A stretch of 9,741 nt of DNA, taken from an uncultured Methanobrevibacter sp. (GTDB lineage: Archaea; Methanobacteriota; Methanobacteria; Methanobacteriales; Methanobacteriaceae). This document shows positions 5,539 through 9,741 of the stretch, in pieces. The notes beneath the pieces were generated by a model. That model did not search any database, had not been told where the DNA came from, and saw nothing but the letters and a program-made list of their open reading frames with translations. The position numbers and the translations under genes are program-made. Location of the stretch: contig CACZNW010000034.1 in the NCBI GenBank assembly GCA_902782595.1, positions 1 to 9,741 on the forward strand, given 5' to 3'. Every line of letters begins with the position of its first letter. Positions within the stretch are counted from its first letter, which is position 1.

Positions 5539-5906
5539 AGATTTCAATGCAGATTAATTGGTTTAAATATTCACTGGAGATTGAGGAATTTTTAAATGTC
5601 AAAACACTTGAAGACATTGATTATGGAGTTCTGGATTTGTCAGCCATTAAAGACCATGAGCTGAAAGAAGTTCTTCAGTTTTTTGAAGAACTTCTGACAT
5701 TGGAACTGAAAGTAAATTACATGGAAAATGACACCGGACTTTTCAGAGTTCAAATCATTGGGGATAAATGTGTTTATAGAGAATTCGGACATGTCATTGA
5801 AGCTGATTCAATTTATGAATTAAAAAAATCGGTTTTGGATGAAAATAGAATATGGTATGTCTTCGATGAATTTTCAGCCTGTAAAATTCTGGGAGGTGAT
5901 ATTTAA
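5511..5906 (+). CDS. 131-aa acidic protein of unknown function
   Basis: I do not recognise the family. The protein is soluble and acidic, with no membrane segment. A helical stretch (SLEIEEFLNVKTLEDI, then HELKEVLQFFEELLTLELKV, about residues 21-72) is followed by beta-like segments (FRVQIIGDKCVYREF, NRIWYVFDEFSACKIL). The start is uncertain: GTG at 5511, GTG at 5520 or ATG at 5547 are possible, none with a strong ribosome-binding site. The first two overlap the 51-aa membrane frame and imply translation coupled to it. It is the last gene of the 4865-5906 cluster, and no terminator with a T-run follows; an inverted repeat lies 70 bases on. It is not evidently a paralogue of the 173-aa protein. 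Confidence 0.75.
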   Translation: MFIVDGTDLEISMQINWFKYSLEIEEFLNVKTLEDIDYGVLDLSAIKDHELKEVLQFFEELLTLELKVNYMENDTGLFRVQIIGDKCVYREFGHVIEADSIYELKKSVLDENRIWYVFDEFSACKILGGDI

Positions 5907-5976
5907 ACGATTAATTATGTTTTAATGAGTTTGAATATAATTTTCAATATCTCAACTTATATTAATCATGTTGACC

Positions 5977-6057
5977 ACTGTTTAACCGGGGTTTTTTGGT
6001 TATTCTCCATATTTCACCTTTTATTTTCTCCTTAGTATTTTTTCCCGGTTAAACGGT
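5977..6057. repeat. 14-bp inverted repeat around a pyrimidine-rich 53-base loop
   Basis: ACTGTTTAACCGGG (5977-5990) pairs with CCCGGTTAAACGGT (6044-6057) over 14 positions, with one G-U pair and eleven perfect pairs in a row. The loop (5991-6043) is almost all T and C on the plus strand. The minus strand of the loop contains GGAG and AAAAGGTGA ribosome-binding-like elements, the latter just before an ATG (6010) opening a 14-codon frame, MENNQKTPVKQWST, that ends at 5966. No T-run follows the stem on either strand, so it is not a standard terminator. It could be an RNA element, a binding site, or a miniature mobile-element remnant; no flanking direct repeat is visible. Confidence 0.55.
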
Positions 6058-6096
6058 AATAATCAATAAGATTTTTAATATCAATTAATTATTTAA

Positions 6097-6107
6097 CTTA
6101 TTTAAAA
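6097..6107 (+). promoter_or_regulatory. candidate TATA element of the repeat-protein/helicase operon
   Basis: CTTATTTAAAA lies about 22 bases before the ATG at 6124. If used, transcription would begin at or next to that ATG and give a leaderless mRNA, consistent with the lack of a Shine-Dalgarno sequence. The whole stretch is AT-rich, so the exact element is uncertain. Confidence 0.35.
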
Positions 6108-6123
6108 CAAAATATTAACTGTT

Positions 6124-6972
6124 ATGATTAGTGAAGTGATGATTTCAAGGCTAGATGAACTTATAGGAGATTATGATACTCCTTTCTTTAATTATATTCT
6201 CTACTCATATGATTTGAGTTTAAGGGAATGTGAAATTATAGTTGACAAATTAAAGGAGGATATCAGTTCGGGTAAGATAATTCCGGACAATATCGTAGCC
6301 GTTTTGGATGATTACTTCAAATCAAGGGTTATAACTTTAGAAAAACAGGATAAAATTAAATATCTCTCCGGTTTGATTGAAGAGGGCTGTGAATTTTATA
6401 TCAAATATCTCAAAAAGTATAACCTTTCACGTGATGAAATCAATCTGGTTTTTAACCGTGTCAAAGATAAAATCATTGATGAGAATATAACTGATTTTGA
6501 AATCAAACGATATCTGAAGTATTATTTTTCAAACACCATAAAGCAGACAAAATACATTGATGAACTGACGAGCATTGTCGGAAGAAAATATGATACTTTA
6601 AGAATAGCCAATGCCAAAAAGAAATATCCTATTTTAAATGATTCCGACATTGTTGACATAGTCTTTAATATACGCGGAGAAATCATCGAAGCAAAAGAAT
6701 TTAAAAATGGAATTGTCCATGAATTCAAAAGGCAGTGTATGCTGAAAAGTGAAGATAAAAAAGCAAAATGCCGTGAAAACTTAAACAAATTTGTAGAAGG
6801 CAGTGGAGATTCGTTTTCCAAACTGATCAAAGTAAAAAAATTAACCAGAAAAGACGGTGAAATTATTGTTGCAGCTATTCTGGAGGATATCTCCAGAGGT
6901 ATGATTCAGCCTGAAGAGATTAACGGGGCTTTTATAACAAAACGTTTTAATGATTACAATGAGAGAAAGTAG
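6124..6972 (+). CDS. 282-aa protein of four ~70-residue helical repeats, unknown function
   Basis: I do not recognise a named family. The protein repeats itself with a period of about 70 residues. Equivalent segments begin at 31 (LSLRECEIIVDKL), 101 (LSRDEINLVFNRV), 171 (LNDSDIVDIVFNI) and 240 (LTRKDGEIIVAAI), each followed by an I-rich helix and a turn before an acidic or polar EI/NI. Units 1 and 4 are closest (EDISSGKIIPDNI against EDISRGMIQPEEI). This predicts an all-helical, solenoid-like cytoplasmic protein with no catalytic motif, suited to binding a partner. The start could also be the ATG at 6139. Its 3' end overlaps the helicase frame by 14-23 bases, so the two are almost certainly co-translated and may act together. 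Lysine-rich segments in units 3 and 4 would allow nucleic-acid contact, which is conjecture. Confidence 0.87.
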   Translation: MISEVMISRLDELIGDYDTPFFNYILYSYDLSLRECEIIVDKLKEDISSGKIIPDNIVAVLDDYFKSRVITLEKQDKIKYLSGLIEEGCEFYIKYLKKYNLSRDEINLVFNRVKDKIIDENITDFEIKRYLKYYFSNTIKQTKYIDELTSIVGRKYDTLRIANAKKKYPILNDSDIVDIVFNIRGEIIEAKEFKNGIVHEFKRQCMLKSEDKKAKCRENLNKFVEGSGDSFSKLIKVKKLTRKDGEIIVAAILEDISRGMIQPEEINGAFITKRFNDYNERK

Positions 6973-9741
6973 CGTTTTTACTTTTTTAAAAAGTAAATCT
7001 GAAAATTTATATGACCTGTGCGTAGTCATGGAAAAGTTGATTGTAGTCAGAAAGTATATTTTAGCTATGGCTACGGCAAAAGTTATTCTTGATTTGTTTT
7101 GCCGACAAGCCAAACTTAAACTTGTATTCACAATCGATGTTTTCAACGACCCTTCCTTAACTCTAACGTTAGATGATATTGAAAGTGTACATAAAATACT
7201 GTTTGAATATATCTATGATGATTATTATGTTGGCCGGGAGAAGTTTCTGCAGGTTGACTATGAATTTGATTTTACATTTTTAGGCAATAATCCAAAAATA
7301 ACAAATGAAGATATCTATCTGATTTTAAATAACCTTGAAGTAAATTCCATAATGCCATCATTGATGGGTTGGGACGGTGATGAACTGATATCAATCGAAG
7401 ATTTAAGCTCCGATGATAAAATAAATGCTCTGAAATTAATAGAAGATAATTTGAATAAATTCATAAAACACCACATTTTGAGCCTGAAATTATTTGACAT
7501 TGATGGAAATCCTCTTGCAAGACAATTGAACTTCGAAGCGGTTAAAAAAGCCGACAGATGTATAGTTCATGAAATACCTCCTGAAGTTAATCTTGATGAT
7601 TATCAAAAACAGGCGGTGCAATATATGGGAAAACCTCTGGTAATCAACGCAGGTCCTGGAGCAGGTAAAACACGAGTAATTATTGAAAGGGTACTCTATT
7701 TAATTGAAAATGGAGCCTCTCCCGAATCAATCCTGGTCATCACATTCACCAACAAGGCAGCCGATGAACTGAGGGAGAGGTTTAAAAAAGACACAAAACT
7801 TGAATTGAAAGTCATAAACCAGATGAGAATAAGTACTATCCACAGTTTTTGCAGATCCTTACTGGCAGATTTTTGTGATATTCCATATAACCTGCTTAAA
7901 AGGGAAGCTGAAAGGAATCTGTTTTTCAACAAGCACAGAAAATCCCTTGGTTTTACGGGTCCTGCATTTTTAAGAAACTATGAATCGGGACAGGTATTGA
8001 AAAAATATGATGAATATGCCCTCTTTGAAGTTGACTCAAATGCTTTGATCAGCCATATTGAGTCAAAATACGCTCCCAGTGAGGAATATATAGAATATAT
8101 TGGTGAATTTTATAAAACACACTCTGACTCTCAGTATCCATCTAAAAAAGAAATCAAAGCATTGGGATTTGGATGTGATGTATACAAGGCAAGATATCTC
8201 CAGATTGCAAAATCATACTGTGACTGGATTGAACTGATGGAAACGGAACATGTCTGTGACCAGAACTATCTTCTGGTTAAGGCTTTGGAGATATTGTCTG
8301 ATGAGAATAACCTGAACATGGTGCAGTATAGAAACATTCTGATTGACGAGTTTCAGGACACCGATGCAATTCAGATGCAGATATTTGAATGCCTCAGAAC
8401 AATATCTGATACATTTACAGTTGTCGGAGATGCAGACCAGAGCATATACTCATTCAGGGCTGCAAATCCGAAATTCTTCAATGATTATTCAAAAAGCAAT
8501 GAGTTTGAAAACAGAATACTTGTAAACAATTACCGGTCATCATCTGATATTGTTGAGTTCAACGAGAAGTTCATATCTCAAAAACGTGCAACACAAAAGG
8601 ATTTAAGACCGGTCAACGATTCTAAAATGCCTGTGTATATTCTTGAAAATTCAAGAGATGATGAGGAATACAGGGGAATTGCATATATTGTTGAAAACCT
8701 CAAAAGTTCAGGCAAAATCGCCAAATACAGTGATGTCTGCATTCTGTTTAGAAGCCATAAGGATAAAAAGGATATTCTGGAGGAATTTGAAAAACACGGG
8801 ATACCATTTTATCTAAAAGGCATCGATGATTTGATTTATCAGGATGAGGTAAAAGCCATTCTCGTTTTATTATGGTATATGCTGCCATTCAATCCGGCCC
8901 GTATATCTTATTACGGTGACGGAGGGCAGTGGATTAACCTGTCTTCATTTACAGACAGATACTATGAGTCAAGTAAAGTATTTAAATTGTCATCCAAGAC
9001 TCAGGAAATCTTAAATAACATTGAATTTAAACAACATGCAAATGTGGTCAATGCAAAAAAGGACTTCAAACCTATTGATTCATCAGCAAAATCAACTTCA
9101 ATCATGGATGTTGTTCGGGACTTTTCAGATGAAACCCTGGAGGAAATATTTAAAAGAGTAGATTATGTTGATTTGAGTTCATATTCACGTGACGGGCTTA
9201 AAAGTATAGGTATCAGTGATGAACATGATTTGGACTTTTTTACAGCGCTAAATGAATTGAAATCATCACTGGCACATGTAAGAATGTCTTCACTTCAGAT
9301 TTTTTATGAACTGTTAAAAATAACAGGTTATATGGATGAACTTCTCATCCGCAAGGATTTTGAAGCTAAAAAGGCAGCACTTAATCTTTCTCTGATTTCT
9401 GAAGTAATTTCCGATTATGAAAATATCATGGGTAAATATGATTTGGTCGGTCTTTTTAATTATCTTCACCGTTCACTTAAATATTATTCCTGTCCGATTA
9501 ACGAAGAGGAGGATAATTCTCAGAAAGTCCATATCATGACTGTTCACAAAGCAAAAGGACTTGAATATCCTGTTGTAATAACCGCTTCCATTAAAAATCG
9601 AAGTTTTCCGCTGACTTTTTCATCTCAGCGCAAATCCCACATTTACAATAACTATCCTGTCTATCCGACTCCTAACAGGTTTTTAAAATATAAAATTCCT
9701 GAAGACCTTGAGCCTTTTGAATTTGACCGTGAAGAGGAAAG
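6950..9741 (+). CDS. UvrD/Rep-type superfamily 1 DNA helicase with long N-terminal extension (3' end beyond window)
   Basis: The frame is open for 930 codons to the window edge. It is an ATP-driven DNA translocase of the UvrD/Rep/PcrA group. Motifs in order: Q motif LDDYQKQAV (Gln219), Walker A AGPGAGKT (234-241, Lys240), Ia VITFTNKAADEL (263-274), Ib RISTIHSFC (293-301), II IDEFQDT (465-471), III VVGDADQSIYSFRAA (491-505), IV NNYRSS (526-531) and V MTVHKAKGLEYP (863-874). The window ends at FDREEE, just where motif VI (family EEERRLFYVAxTRA) should begin. Residues 1-214 precede the Q motif, where UvrD has almost nothing, and match no domain I know. Start is ATG 6950 or in-frame ATG 6959, both inside the upstream gene and without a ribosome-binding site, so translation is coupled. 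Helicase identity is certain; the job (repair, recombination or defence) is not. Confidence 0.95.
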   Translation, partial: MITMRESSVFTFLKSKSENLYDLCVVMEKLIVVRKYILAMATAKVILDLFCRQAKLKLVFTIDVFNDPSLTLTLDDIESVHKILFEYIYDDYYVGREKFLQVDYEFDFTFLGNNPKITNEDIYLILNNLEVNSIMPSLMGWDGDELISIEDLSSDDKINALKLIEDNLNKFIKHHILSLKLFDIDGNPLARQLNFEAVKKADRCIVHEIPPEVNLDDYQKQAVQYMGKPLVINAGPGAGKTRVIIERVLYLIENGASPESILVITFTNKAADELRERFKKDTKLELKVINQMRISTIHSFCRSLLADFCDIPYNLLKREAERNLFFNKHRKSLGFTGPAFLRNYESGQVLKKYDEYALFEVDSNALISHIESKYAPSEEYIEYIGEFYKTHSDSQYPSKKEIKALGFGCDVYKARYLQIAKSYCDWIELMETEHVCDQNYLLVKALEILSDENNLNMVQYRNILIDEFQDTDAIQMQIFECLRTISDTFTVVGDADQSIYSFRAANPKFFNDYSKSNEFENRILVNNYRSSSDIVEFNEKFISQKRATQKDLRPVNDSKMPVYILENSRDDEEYRGIAYIVENLKSSGKIAKYSDVCILFRSHKDKKDILEEFEKHGIPFYLKGIDDLIYQDEVKAILVLLWYMLPFNPARISYYGDGGQWINLSSFTDRYYESSKVFKLSSKTQEILNNIEFKQHANVVNAKKDFKPIDSSAKSTSIMDVVRDFSDETLEEIFKRVDYVDLSSYSRDGLKSIGISDEHDLDFFTALNELKSSLAHVRMSSLQIFYELLKITGYMDELLIRKDFEAKKAALNLSLISEVISDYENIMGKYDLVGLFNYLHRSLKYYSCPINEEEDNSQKVHIMTVHKAKGLEYPVVITASIKNRSFPLTFSSQRKSHIYNNYPVYPTPNRFLKYKIPEDLEPFEFDREEE

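Noticed and set aside
5977..6057. Intrinsic terminator of the 4865-5906 cluster.
   Set aside because: The loop is 53 bases and no T-run follows the stem, unlike the hairpin plus T8 at 4437-4475.
6841..7146. 101-aa reverse-strand frame across the repeat-protein/helicase junction.
   Set aside because: Antisense to two continuous coding frames, with no ribosome-binding site or recognisable motif.
6124..9741. A complete Gabija system.
   Set aside because: Gabija needs the OLD-family ATPase/TOPRIM nuclease GajA. The partner here has no Walker or TOPRIM motif and is made of helical repeats.

Overview
The window looks like the chromosome of an AT-rich methanogenic archaeon close to Methanobrevibacter (Methanobacteriales). 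The support is archaeal-type TATA boxes about 25 bases before starts or putative transcription start sites, GGTGA/GAGGTGA ribosome-binding sites, T-rich intergenic DNA, and an XRE-cupin regulator paired with an AMP-forming acyl-CoA synthetase. The genus is inferred from general resemblance; no search was run.

Layout. Positions 180-1565 carry two leftward genes: a hexapeptide-repeat sugar O-acetyltransferase and, upstream of it, a membrane-anchored or exported protein with M14/succinylglutamate-desuccinylase-like zinc-site motifs. A 490-base AT-rich spacer follows. Positions 2059-4475 are a rightward unit: an XRE-cupin regulator behind a TATA box and a 19-base perfect palindrome (probable autoregulatory operator), a 30-codon small ORF with its own ribosome-binding site, and an AMP-dependent acyl-CoA synthetase ending in a hairpin plus T8 terminator.

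Positions 4476-4864 hold a near-consensus promoter and a strong ribosome-binding site that drive only a 16-codon reading frame, so this is either a decayed gene or a leader. Positions 4865-5906 are a tight cluster of three unrecognised genes with overlapping ends (173-aa acidic protein, 51-aa two-helix membrane peptide, 131-aa acidic protein). A spacer with a 14-bp inverted repeat around a pyrimidine-rich loop follows.

Positions 6124-9741 are two overlapping genes. The first encodes a 282-aa protein made of four helical repeats with a period of about 70 residues. The second encodes a large UvrD/Rep-type superfamily 1 helicase that runs off the right edge just before motif VI and carries a ~214-residue N-terminal extension of unknown function. 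This repeat-protein plus extended-helicase pair is the best candidate for an undescribed system (DNA repair or anti-mobile-element defence), but nothing in the sequence proves that role.
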